NCBI GenBank assembly: GCA_026874595.1
Contig: CM049307.1
Coordinates: forward strand, 30,667,079-30,731,078
Source of the DNA: Sipunculus nudus
Taxonomy: Eukaryota > Annelida > Sipuncula > Golfingiida > Sipunculidae
Length of the DNA: 64,000 nt
Direction of reading: 5' to 3'
Shown here: in pieces, positions 11,875 to 22,746 of the stretch
How positions within the stretch are numbered: the stretch's first letter is position 1
Layout of the letters: each line of letters starts with the position of its first letter
Translations under genes and position numbers: made by a program
The notes under the pieces: generated by a model
The model's database searches: none
Told to the model about the DNA's origin: nothing
The model's input: only the letters and a program-made list of their open reading frames with translations

Positions 11875-14800
11875 ATGGCCACCATCAAAGACAAAATTTT
11901 GGCTCTGTTGAAGAAGAATGCGGAATTGGAAAAGGTTAAGGTATGTGGGCGTGAGATCTGAAGAAAATGCTTCGAAAATAGGAGAAATTTTAAGAGCAAA
12001 CATTACTAAATCAGTGTAGGAATTAGCCGCTTGGGGGCAGTGTAGTCGCTCAAAGTATACCCACGGAAACATTCAGGCAGGAAATCCCCATCGATCATGT
12101 TATAAAGACAACCAGTGTTCTCAGTTTTCTTTCATTAATATCAATATTCTTTATATGCAACCAGAAGTATTTGATGGAAGGTTTTATTCAAAGTGTTAAC
12201 TATAACATCAAGCATTAACTATATTTGCAGAGTAAGGCATGCACCTAGCTGGATTTAGCTTAACTACTATTCTCTTCTGCTGATAACTGTGTGCTGACAA
12301 TAATATTTTAGGTCAATTACTAATTAAGAAATGAAAGCAAACTAATTGCCTCTGATTATGATTAATTTTATTTTTAAGTTTGAGAAACCATAATTTAACA
12401 TTACTATAAATATCTATTTATACCAATGTAATTAAAGTAAACTGGTGTGATTAAAATAAATGTAGAAAACTGCACCATATTACATCTACAACTGAAAAAC
12501 GATAAATATTTTTGTATAAAACAATTTTTAAAGACATTAATGGAAATAACAAATCTTTACTTGTAGCCACTGTGTAATCCTGATGGACTGGTGACCTTTG
12601 ACCCTGCACCAGCTTTCAGCTCATCTACATACAGAGTGCATGCTGGGGGTTCAGCTTTTACAGCTGTATGTACAGCCCAGCCAGGACTGGTTGAAGCAGC
12701 ATGTACAATATTTAACTCTGTCAAACTAGGATCTACACCTGAAGTCCTGTGCTATGACTCTGAAAATGAAATAGGTTTGTTCTGAAATAGGTTTGTTCTG
12801 AAATAGGTTTGTTCTGAAATAGGTTTGTTTGTGTAATGTAAATATATGATATCAGATGTTATATTGGATATAAATATAGAATTTATTATGAGAGGTGAAA
12901 AAAAGTTCAAATTACATCAAGTACTGTATATATATCATTATTTATGCTACAATATTGGATTGAATATGCTAAGAATTTGTAAACAGAATTTGCTAACTTG
13001 AAAACTGATAATGAAATATATCAACTCTTGTATTAAAAAAATTAACTGGAATACACCATGTATATCTATTCAATTAGTCATATTTTATGTGGGCTCAGTG
13101 TTATGATTTCTGAGCACATGACTGGTTTCACATCAGTTATCAAGCTGTTCACCTCTGTTTTCAGCTCAGCTGACTTTAAGTCATCTGAGCTATAGTGATC
13201 ACTCTTTGTCTGTTGTCTGTCCATCCATCTTTCTGTTTGTCTGTCTGTTCGTAACAGGGCACAAATCATAACAAATTGGCCTGGAAACTTCCAACTGAAT
13301 AATTATATTTATTCAAGTAAATGATATTTTCTTTATGTGGGTATATATGTACTAATTTGTTCTGAAATGAAATGTATAATTAAGATTATTTCTTTATTTT
13401 GAGTGATAATGGAAGACCAAGATGGCTTCAAGTCAAATTTAGAACAATTGATCAGTGCTGGGGAGGTGGAGCCAAATACTGTCTGTCAAACAGCCAGGGT
13501 CATGGCCAAAGTTCATAAGGTCACACAGAGGTCATCCATGTCAGAACAGGAGCACACTCAAATGTGTGAAACTTTTGGGTAAGTTTTTAAAATAACTGAA
13601 AACCCTCACAAGTCTCACAATAATATATTTTAGTACTTTTAATTAACACACAGCTTTTATATATTGATTAAAGCAGGTAACAATATTTCCCATAGGGCTT
13701 GGTCTAAAAGCTTTCTTTATGATGTTATTTTTCAAAATAGTTGTTTTTACCCCTGAAAAAAAGAGTTGTATCATTATGAAGAAAACCTTAGCACTCTAAA
13801 CATTTGTTTGTACCATAGGCTGTTATCACTAGACAGTGAGCTAAAACAAGTGACATTGCCAGCCATCTCAACCTATGTATGTGCAGCATGACAGAGCCCA
13901 CCATTTTATACATATTTTGCCAATATAAATAAGCATATTTGAACCTTCAAAAATGTTACACTTTAACAATAATTATAAATATGTTTATAAATCTCTTATA
14001 TACATAACCTGAAATCAAGATTTAATGTTTTATTTCATTGCCAAAAAAAAAATAAAGAATTAAGGTACCCATACAGTACATTAGTAAGTATATCTTATAA
14101 GTTTGATATATATAAGTTGTGCTTTGATGTGTGCTTTGTTTTCTAAAGATGAATTCCTCATGTAGTTTTAGACTTTCTCATTTATTGCTTGTTTACAGGA
14201 AAAGCCCTAACAAAGCTAACATGTCTGATGCCATGTTCGTCCAGCCCTTCAGTCAAGTTTTACTAACTGACCAAAGACTGTCAGAGAAGATTCGATCTGT
14301 GCTGCAGAGACTACAGACTGGTCATGTGACCACTAGAATTCAGGACCTTAAACAGCAGTATGACAGCAGCAGGGAGTGCTTACTTCATGGGTCACTACAG
14401 CCAAGTTCCATCATTGTCAATGCTCCGCACTCCAAGGTCAGCCTGTAAGGTCATGCCTCCCTCTGTTCTCTGTCTATGGCCATGTTTAGTGGTGGTTTTT
14501 AACTCAGCTGACAAAAAGTCATCTGAGCTATAGCGATCACTCTTTGTCTGTCTGTATGTCTCTCGGTCTTTCTGTCCGTTAACCACTCAAAAATCGTAAC
14601 CGCTGGACCTAGATTCTTCTAACTCACATCCAGGGAAGTCCATGAAAAATTTCCTTGGAAACCTGAAATTAGGTCTCTGTTACCAATATCCTCTGAGCTA
14701 TGGGCCTTGAAGGTACCACCAGAATAATTAAGCATTTAATACAAAAGCTCCAGTATCTGAATAACATACATTGATCACCATAATTTTTTTCATGCATAGT

Positions 14801-17800
14801 GATCATGGAGTGTTTCATCAGTTCCTGCAAACTGGTGGCGCCACCTGTATTTTTCCCAATTTTTATGATTTTTTTCTCTCTATTTTTGAGACCTTCAAAG
14901 GTGCAGTCATCTGTTAACAGGGCAGAAATCTAAACTATTGGACTAAGAATCTTCTTACTTCACATCTAGGGAGGTCTATGAAAAATCTTCTAGGAAACCA
15001 GAAATTAGGTGTCTGTTGCTGATATCCTCCAAGCTATGGGGCTTAGAAGAATAATTAAAAATTTGGTACAAAAGCTTCAGTATCTGAACAACTAATGCAT
15101 TGATTAGTATGATTCTTTGCATGCATGTTGATCATGGATAGTTTATAGAGTCCTGCAGACTGGTGGCGCCACCTGGAATAGTTTTAATTATAACCCATTT
15201 TTTCTCTATTTTTGAGGCCTTCAGTGACGCGTTTTCCATTAACATTGGACAAATCATAACCATTGGATGTAGAATCTTCTAACTTGACAACCCAGGAAGT
15301 CCATGTAAAATATTCATGGAAACCTGTAATTAGGATACCCATATCCTCCAAGCTATGCATCAGTTGAATGGGGAAACCACCTACAAAATTTGGAATTCAG
15401 ATGATAAAATTCCTTTCGTAAATGTCTTTCTTGTCAGCTGAGTGTCTTGACCCATGGGTCACTTGTTATGTTAATTTTGTGGAGCTGTCTGGATGTGTTT
15501 TTATATTTATTTCAGTTTTAGGAGCTGTCTTGATTTGTTTTGATAGTTGCCTCAATTTGTAAAACTTTCTGGATCAGTTTTGATATTTGTTTCAGTTTAT
15601 GGTGCTGTCTGGATGTGATTTGATATGTGTTTCAGTTTGTGGAGTTGTCTGGATACGTTGTGGTATTTGTTTCAGGTTGTAGGCTGTCTGGATGGGTTTT
15701 GATATTGATTTCAGTTTAAGAAGCTGTCTTGATGCATTTTGAAATTTGTGGAGCTGTTTTGATGCCTCTTCATGAATATTTCAGGTTGTGGATCTGTCTG
15801 GATATGTTTTGATATTTGTTTCAGTTAGTGGAGCTTTCTGGATGTGTTTTCATGTTTGTTTCAGTTTGTGGAGGTGTCTGGATGGGTTTTGATGTTTGTT
15901 TCAGCTTGTGGAGCTGTCTTGATGTGTTTTGATATTTGATTCTGTTTGTGGTATATTTCAGTTTATGGAGCTGTCTAGATGTGTTTTGATATGTTTCAGT
16001 AAGTGGAGCTGCCTGGATATGTATTGATATTTGACCCTGTTTGTGGTTTATTTCAGTTTGTTGAGGTGTCTGGATGTTTTTTCATATTTGTTTCAGTTTG
16101 TGGAGCTGTCTGGATGTGTTTTGATATTTGTTTCAGTTAGTGTAGCTGTCTGGCTGTGTTTTGATATATGATTCCGTTTGTGGTTTATTTCAGTTTGTAG
16201 AGCTGTCTGGATGTGTTTTCATGTTTGTTTCAGTTTGTGGAGCTGTCTGGATGTGTTTTGATGTTTGTGCCAGTTTGTGGTGCTGTCTGGATTTGTTTTG
16301 ATATTTGTTTCAGTATGTGGAGCTGTCTGGATTTGTTTTGATATTTGTTTCAGTTTGTGGAGCTGTCTGGATGTGTTTTGATGTTTGTTTTAGCTTGTGG
16401 AGCTGTCTGGATTTGTTTTGATATTTGTTTCAGTTTGTGGAGCTGTCTGGATGTTGCCTCGGTCCTCCTGCCTTTGACCTTGGTGTGCTCCTGGCTCATT
16501 ATGTCATCTGGTATCACCGTCACATGCTGACACCAGAGGACAATGACTCTCACCGCCAAGTGTCATACAGACTCAACACTGCCATCACAGATACCGGTTG
16601 GTTTACAGAAATAAGATTATTCATTTAGTGTACCAGAATAGGAGGAATTCCTTTAAAAAAAAATACTATTACATTCTTAAGAACCCTTTAAAATCCCTCC
16701 AGCTGGTATCAGAGAAGAGTTTCTCTAATATCCTTAATGAAATACATTATAAGTTTATCAGTTATAGCCACTGCTAAAGTCTCATTTTACCTCTTTGCAT
16801 GTAGTCAAATACATTCACAGACATGAACACAAAGAGCAGTGAGCTCCCTCTGTTGGACATTTTATACATCAATTCAAGACCTATTTGTTATCATGCTTTG
16901 CTAAGGAGCTGATATAAACCTATTGACCTAACCACCACAGCCCTTGTGCTCTGCCCCTTTGACCTGATTATGCAGATAAGCCTCAAAAACGCTCCTTTGG
17001 CTTTCCATGCCAGTTGTTGCAAGAGCTGTTTATAAGACTATACTGACATCACAAAGGTTGGTGGCATATGACATCATCAGCTTGAATGGCACTGTTTATA
17101 TCTGTTCTCCAGTCTGTCTCTGTTGGTAACTCGAAACTGCTCAGCTCATGATTATTCAGTAAATGAATATGCAATTAAGGTCACATAAAGTTCATGGTTA
17201 GGTCAATTATATTAAAACTAGTATTTATTTTACCTTTTGCAGGTCATGAATATGCCAGGATGATGGGAGAAGATTTTAATGGTGCACACTTTTTCCACCA
17301 GGTGGCAGGCTATGCAGGATGTGAAATTGTCAGAATGTAAGTTGACATTAGGGTTCCATGGCTTCACAGCGACTCATTTTCACTACTAAAATGGCATAGG
17401 AACCGTAAAAACACTGATTATCAGTAATATGCAGGTCTCTGATTTGTCAATGTACATTGCTCATACTCTGTTGGATAGTATATACGCCATTTAAATGCTG
17501 GAAACCACTGCCTGTGAGATTGAATTAAGGCTGTGATGGCTTTTTTTAGCTCAGCTGACTGTAAGTCATCTGAGCTATAGGGATCACCTTTTGTCCGTCG
17601 TCCGTCCGGCCATCCAGGCGTCTGTCTGTTAACAGGGCACAAATCATAACCGCTAGACCTGGAATCTTCTTACTTGACATCCTGGGAGGTCTATGGAAAT
17701 TCTCCTTGTAAACCTGAAATTAGGTCACTGTGACCTATATTCTTCGAGCTATGGGGTTCTGAAGAACCCCCCAGAATAATGCAAAATTTAATACAAAAGC

Positions 17801-19630
17801 TCAAGTATCTGAACAACTAATGCATTAATCACCATGATTCTTTGCATGGATATTGATCATGGAGTGTTTCATCAATTTCTGGAGATTGGTGGCGCCACCT
17901 ATATTTTTTTTATTTTTTACAATTTTTTTTCTCTACTTTTGTGATCTTTAAACATTTGGTCATCTGTAAACAGGGCACAAATCATAATGACTGGACCTAG
18001 AATCTTCTGTCCTCACCTCCAGGGAAGCCCATAAAAGGTCTGCGTGGAAACCCGAAATAAGGTCCGTGAAGTACCCCCCAGAATAAAGATTTGGTCATAT
18101 ATTAACAGGGCACAAATCATAATGACTGGACCTAGAATCTTCTTTCTTGACATGCAGGGAGGCCTTTGGAAAGTCTCTTTAGAAATTTGAAATTAGGTCT
18201 CTGTTACCCATATCCTTCATGCTATGGGGCTCCGAAGTACCCCCCTGAATAAAGGAAATTTGATACAAAAGCTCAAGTATCCAAACAACTGATGCATTTT
18301 CCCCCATGGTTCTTTGCACAAATCATAATGACTTGACCTAGAATCTTCTTTCTTAACATGCAGGGAGGTCCATGAAACATCTTGGAAACCTGAAATTAGG
18401 TCTCTGTTACCCATATCCTTCATGCTCTGGGGCTCCGAAGTACTCCCCAGAATAAAGATTTGGTCATCTGTTAACAGAGCACAAATTATAATGACTTGAC
18501 CTAGAATCTCCTTTCTTGATATGCTGGGAGGCCCCTGAAAAGTCTCCTTGTGCACCTGAAATTACATCTCTGTTATCTATATCCTTCATCCTATGCGGCT
18601 TTGAAATACCCCCCAGAATAAACATTTGGTCATCTGTTAACAGGGCACAAATCATAATAACTGGACCTAGAATTTTATTTTTTGACATGCTGGGAGATCC
18701 CTGAAAAGTCATCTTGTAAACCTTGAAAATAGGTGTCTGTTACCCATATCCTTCATGCTACAGAGCTCCATAGTACCCCAATGAATATTGGATGATTTTA
18801 TACAAAAGGTCAAGTTTGGAAAAAGTATTTCATTCAAATTTGACATTCAGATGATAAAATTACTTTTGTCAATGTCTTCCTGGTCAGCTGAGCGTCATGA
18901 CCCCTGGGTCACTTGTTCCATTTAGAATTGCTGTGTGGAGGCAAGTAACACCACAAGTTATCTGTCCAAGTACTTTTCTTGAAGTCATGAAGTCGATCAT
19001 TATTGTTTTGATTTTAAAGGTGTTTATATCCATTATGATACCATATCCATTTTCATTATCATTTTCATATCATAGTCGTAAGGCAAATTGAAAAGTCATA
19101 TGTTTAAAAACCATATTGAATTTCATTGTCAGTGTTGCTAGTATTGCTGCCTTGCATGCAAAATCTGTGTTCCTTTCCCTCAGTGAAGTAGCTGATTTAA
19201 TTTAAATAATCAGGTTTTACATTCTTTAATACAATTACTGACCATGTTAACACTTCTGTGATCAGAGTTCAGTTACAAGTGAATCATCAAGTTTCTTATG
19301 AAAAGAAAAACAAACATTACTCAGAAGTATATCATGTAATTTATTAATATTCTGTGGAGGACAGAATTATGCATCACTTGAGCATTTCTGTAAAATGCTT
19401 TATGGCTCAGTTGGGCATATCATCCTTTCATAAACATGTATTGTTATTGTACTCAGAGGCATTTAAATGCTGTTTTTTTTTTTTTTTTGTTCAGGGTATT
19501 ATCAGAGGAGTCATCCATCCCCCTGTCACCCGCCCATGAGAGCTTGGCCAGTGCAGAACGACTGCTGTGTGTACGCAGCCCAGTTGACTCAATTGGGCGT
19601 TTTGCCATGATTGCTTTAGCATTATGTTGA
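11875..19630 (+). CDS. APH-fold, methylthioribose-kinase-like protein, possible pseudokinase
   Basis: Seven exons join in frame: 11875-11940, 12567-12774, 13404-13578, 14199-14436, 16434-16596, 17243-17336 and 19495-19630 (TGA). They give about 359 residues, near the usual size of methylthioribose kinase (MtnK, which phosphorylates 5-methylthioribose in methionine salvage). Fold landmarks are visible: a hinge-like PEVLCYD..IVIMEDQDG, the catalytic-loop region LLHGSLQPSSIIV, then LGPPAFDLGVLLAHYV (MtnK has GPMGFDIGA) and a late helix GYAGCEIVRM. Key residues differ from active kinases. The loop has HGS instead of HGD, the metal-binding Asp-Pro-Glu region reads Glu-Leu-Ser, and no obvious ATP-anchoring Lys stands in the N-lobe. 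I therefore infer a catalytically dead or altered relative, not a working MtnK. The start is the ATG opening MATIKDKIL, with G at +4 and a phase-compatible donor. Two splice sites lie in tandem repeats. Confidence 0.78.
12765..12834 (+). repeat. 16-bp tandem repeat copying the exon 2 splice donor
   Basis: The sequence around the exon-intron junction (GAAATAG|GTTTGTTCT) is repeated four times at exactly 16-bp spacing, with GT at 12775, 12791, 12807 and 12823. The first fits the reading frame. Use of the next would add an in-frame TGA. Confidence 0.85.
13158..13295. mobile_element. Truncated CAGCTGAG-family dispersed repeat
   Basis: Contains AGCTCAGCTGAC, then GTCATCTGAGCTATAGTGATCAC, a GTCTGTCTGTCC-like pyrimidine-rich tract and AACAGGGCACAAATCATAAC. 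This is the same head as the longer copies at 14499 and 17547, but the body is missing. It lies in intron 2 of the kinase-like gene. Confidence 0.6.
14499..15470. mobile_element. CAGCTGAG-family dispersed repeat, long copy
   Basis: Starts AACTCAGCTGAC...GTCATCTGAGCTATAG and ends GTCAGCTGAGTGTCTTGACCCATGGGTCACTTGTTATG. The ends share an inverted TCAGCTGA word. Inside, ~330-bp modules repeat, two with the perfect palindrome GGTGGCGCCACC (14834-14845, 15162-15173). There is no protein. It begins 62 bp after exon 4 of the kinase-like gene and abuts the 40-bp minisatellite. Confidence 0.65.
15474..16433 (+). repeat. 40-bp minisatellite containing a splice-acceptor sequence
   Basis: About 24 units of roughly 40 bp, consensus TTTGTGGAGCTGTCTGGATG followed by TGTTTTGATATTTGTTTCAG. 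The last units are exactly 40 bp apart (16354, 16394), and the next position, 16434, is the first base of exon 5. Each unit therefore ends in a pyrimidine-rich tract plus CAG and begins with the first ~20 bases of the exon. The left units are more diverged than the right ones. Confidence 0.88.
17547..18916. mobile_element. CAGCTGAG-family dispersed repeat with internal module expansion
   Basis: Starts TTTAGCTCAGCTGACTGTAAG and ends GGTCAGCTGAGCGTCATGACCCCTGGGTCACTTGTT, as in the 14499 copy. One GGTGGCGCCACC palindrome lies at 17888-17899. After it, a block with GACCTAGAATCTTCTTTCTTGACATGC, CCCATATCCTTCATGCTATG and TTGGTCATCTGTTAACAG is repeated about four times in tandem. No open reading frame of note. 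It lies in intron 6 of the kinase-like gene. Confidence 0.65.
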
Positions 19631-19656
19631 AAGATCAACAAAACAAAATGGTCTCA

Positions 19657-20129
19657 TTAAAGGTGCCTATTCACCTACCTTTTGTAAAAGAATTTATGTG
19701 ATTTCTTGCTTCCTCGGTGTATATATTAATTATCTAAATGAAAGTCTAGGTGTAAAAAAAATCTTATAACACCTTTGTGAAGGATTTATGAACTTGTTTA
19801 TCAACAACGTTTGTAAACACAGCAATGTTGACTAAAGGGAACAACATGTAACCTAAGGTGGTAGGTTGCATAAATGCGGGGCAACAGAATGTTCACTTGT
19901 TGCAAAACGCCCTTTGCAAAGCTCTGGCTAATCTGACTTGCTGCCAGATACTCTTGTTGAATTCGTTTTGAAAATTTTGTCGGGCCCCCACATATTATAA
20001 ACACATTGATAAAAACAAAACAAGCAGCCTGTGTTCGGTAATATCCACGTTTTCTGGCCTATTTTAATAAAAGCTCCAAGGGATTACCTTTTGTTTATAA
20101 AGGTCAAATAGGTGATTGGGCCCCTTTAA
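19657..20129. mobile_element. TTAA-flanked MITE
   Basis: A TTAA stands at both ends (19657-19660 and 20126-20129). The ends are inverted: AAGGTGCCTATTCACCT on the left and AGGTGATTGGGCCCCTT on the right. A TTAA target duplication is the signature of piggyBac-type transposition, so this may be a non-autonomous piggyBac-like element. It starts 27 bp after the stop codon of the kinase-like gene and so probably lies in its 3' UTR. Confidence 0.6.
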
Positions 20130-20689
20130 ATAAACCCTCTCATTCAATACAGATGTGGCCTTATTGGACATTCATGTCTTAATGTACACTGGATCAAAGT
20201 TGGAGTTTACCATGACACAAAAGGAGAACCCTGTTCTGTTAAATTGTTTAATCTCTTGTGTTCGTTTACTCATTTTCCAAATGATATACACTACATTCAT
20301 ATTAAAATGAAAATTCACAATCTAGTCATAATATCAATTTTATATGTTTAATGTACCAGGTATCAGTCATTCCTAAAAATTGGCTCATATTACTCTCTCT
20401 AAAGGTCCCTGCCATGTCACCCAAGTCTACCCTTGTTCCAGGCTTATACAAATCTACAGATACCCTTGAGTGATGAATTGTTTCATTATTCTGTAAAATG
20501 TTGCATTATGTAATAAGTTACAAGCCTGAATTTGGTGACAGTGGTGAAGTTTCTAAAAAAAATAAGATCAGTACGTATTGTCAGTACTTTATATATATGT
20601 TTATAATCTTGTGAGATGTACATGATCACTTAAATAACTTCTTGATTCCAGTCAGCCATATGTGTATCTAGTCTGCTTGAAAGAGGCAC

Positions 20690-20695
20690 AATAAA
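20690..20695 (+). terminator. Candidate polyadenylation signal of the kinase-like gene
   Basis: AATAAA about 1.06 kb after the stop codon. A second AATAAA lies at 21327-21332 in a U-rich context. Which, if either, is used cannot be told from sequence. Confidence 0.3.
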
Positions 20696-21707
20696 AATTA
20701 AATGATCTAAAACAAAATTTAAACTGATTAGTGTTTTGTTTGATAACAAGAGATTATGGATTAGAGATTGAGTGTGTCTCTTTTTAAATTATACAAAAAA
20801 TACTGATCTGGGTACCTGATCGAGAATTCAAAATCAGGATTTATTATAAGATTTCCACAACCGACACACAGCTCTCAATATTCTAAGAGTTAATATACAA
20901 ATTTTATTTTAAATGGCTTATACAAATGGTTAATAGAACTAATCATAGAAGTTGTACAAGGTACTTTCCATGGCTCAGATGGTGGTGTATGGTAGTCTCT
21001 AGAGGTGAAGGAAACCAGAGAAATCCACTGACCTGGGATGGGCATCTACTACTGACTCTCATAGCTTGTGTATCCTGGATATCTTAATAGAATACAGGTG
21101 TTCAGTGTGTTATTTTGAATGTGGAATACTTAAATAGGTCGCAGTGAAAGGAGCATTAAATATTTTCAATTCCATGACATCATGTTGTATTATACATTTT
21201 AAAGATGTATAACATTGATTGTTATTCCATAATCATCAGAGGGCTTACCAGTCTCAACTTTGTATTTTATAAACTTCTCTTCATGATTTCATGATTTTAC
21301 ATATTGTTTCTGTACAGGATATTTTCAATAAAATTTTCTTTACCAGGTACCTTGGTTTAGTTTTCTCAGTGGTGTGCTTTGTAATATGATTGTTGCCTTT
21401 TACCATTTTACAAGTTTAGCTTCTAGGTACCAGCTAGTTCAGATATTTCTAATATTTCTTGTTAATATTGTATTGCAGCTTCATTCATGTGACACTTTTT
21501 ATTGCAGTGTAAAATGTATAACTTATATTAGTAACGCTCCATCTTTCATAATTAGGATCTATAATTGAACTAAAATGGCTTTGTTTTTGCAGTGCAAACA
21601 AACAGAAATATGTCCCCCCTGCCCAAATATTGGCCATCCCAAAATATAAAATTGGTAAAAAATGCACCATCTTAAAACAATGTTATGATTCTAGATTTCA
21701 GCAGTTT

Positions 21708-22310
21708 TGACCTTGAAGATCCAAGTTAAGTTCACCGCTTTTTGAACTCTGACCAGATTTTGGCAGAAACAACTTGGGTGTCAAATTTGAAGAAAAATCT
21801 TCAGTACTTCCAGTTATAGGGGTCACAAGAATCCTAGAATTTGGCATAAATTTGGCCTTGAAGATCAAGGTCACCAGTACCCAAAATATTCAGAGAACAA
21901 TTTGTGTGTTGAATGTGAGAGAAAAATATGCAATACTTAATAAGTGATTGTGTTCACATGACAATAACTATAATTCAAATGATTTGACCTTGAGAATCTT
22001 GGTCAAGACCACCAGTTTAGGAACTGGTCCAAGAATTTGGTAGGAACAATTTGTGTACCAAATTTGAGAACAAAATGTGAAGCCCTTTAAAAGATATAGG
22101 GTTCACAAAAATTTAACAAATGGGCAGATTTGATCTTGCAGGTGGTCAAAGTCATCAGATTTTAAACTTTCTGAGGTTTTGGTAGGAACAATGAGTGTTA
22201 CAAATATTGGAGGAAAATATGCAGCCCTTCAAAAGTTATCACGTTCACAAGACGATAACTATAATTCTGACCTTGAAGATTCTGGTCAAGGTCACCAGTT
22301 TTCAAATATT
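21708..22310. repeat. ~140-bp tandem repeat
   Basis: Four full imperfect units and a partial fifth, each starting near GACCTTGAAGAT..GGTCACCAG (about 21708, 21848, 21982, 22128, 22268). Each continues with a TTTGGTAGGAACAATTTGTGT-like block and AGAAAAATATGCAGCCCTT-like text. Strongly diverged, non-coding, between the kinase-like gene and PFDN1. Confidence 0.7.
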
Positions 22311-22399
22311 TTTTTTTTTTTATATTTTTGAGATGTTAATTTTTGAGGTGATAATATTACCTTGTCTGAGGTTATAATACAGACACATTGCATTGGCTC

Positions 22400-22405
22400 A
22401 TTTAT
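22400..22405 (-). terminator. Candidate polyadenylation signal of PFDN1
   Basis: AATAAA on the minus strand about 340 nt after the PFDN1 stop. A further AATAAA overlaps the stop codon itself (AAAATAAACC). This distal one is the more plausible signal, but it is only a motif match. Confidence 0.3.
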
Positions 22406-22746
22406 TCTCCACTGGTTCGTGGAACTATTGTACTAGCAAAATACAAACACATGCACAAGGTGGGTACATTTTATGAATGTATAAAACAATTGTTACATTC
22501 AGAACTGGACTTGAAATAAAATTACTTAAACAAGTAAAATAATGTCCCATATAAGGATTGTTACTTGATTTAGTTTCTTGGAAAGTAATATACTTCTTTA
22601 GGCACAAATAATCCACTGAAAGATTTAAACCACAGATTGTGTGTTCTGTAAAAATTCTTCACAGATCACTTGATTAAAAGTTTCCCAGGAAAAAAACACA
22701 CACAGAGGGAAGAACCAGTATGTAGTTAGATATTCTGCCAGTAGGT

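Noticed and set aside
11607-11939. 110-codon frame overlapping the first exon of the kinase-like gene
   Set aside because: It is in a different frame from the exon that joins the kinase fold and has no recognisable content. The ATG at 11875 in the other frame fits the splice phases.
16345-16530. Frames with a repeated Cys/Leu/Val-rich pattern across 16.35-16.56 kb
   Set aside because: They translate the 40-bp minisatellite plus exon 5. Only the portion from 16434 in the spliced frame is coding.
18217-18712. Two minus-strand frames of 112 and 82 codons with similar sequences
   Set aside because: Their similarity to each other comes from the tandem modules of a dispersed repeat, in an intron of the kinase-like gene.
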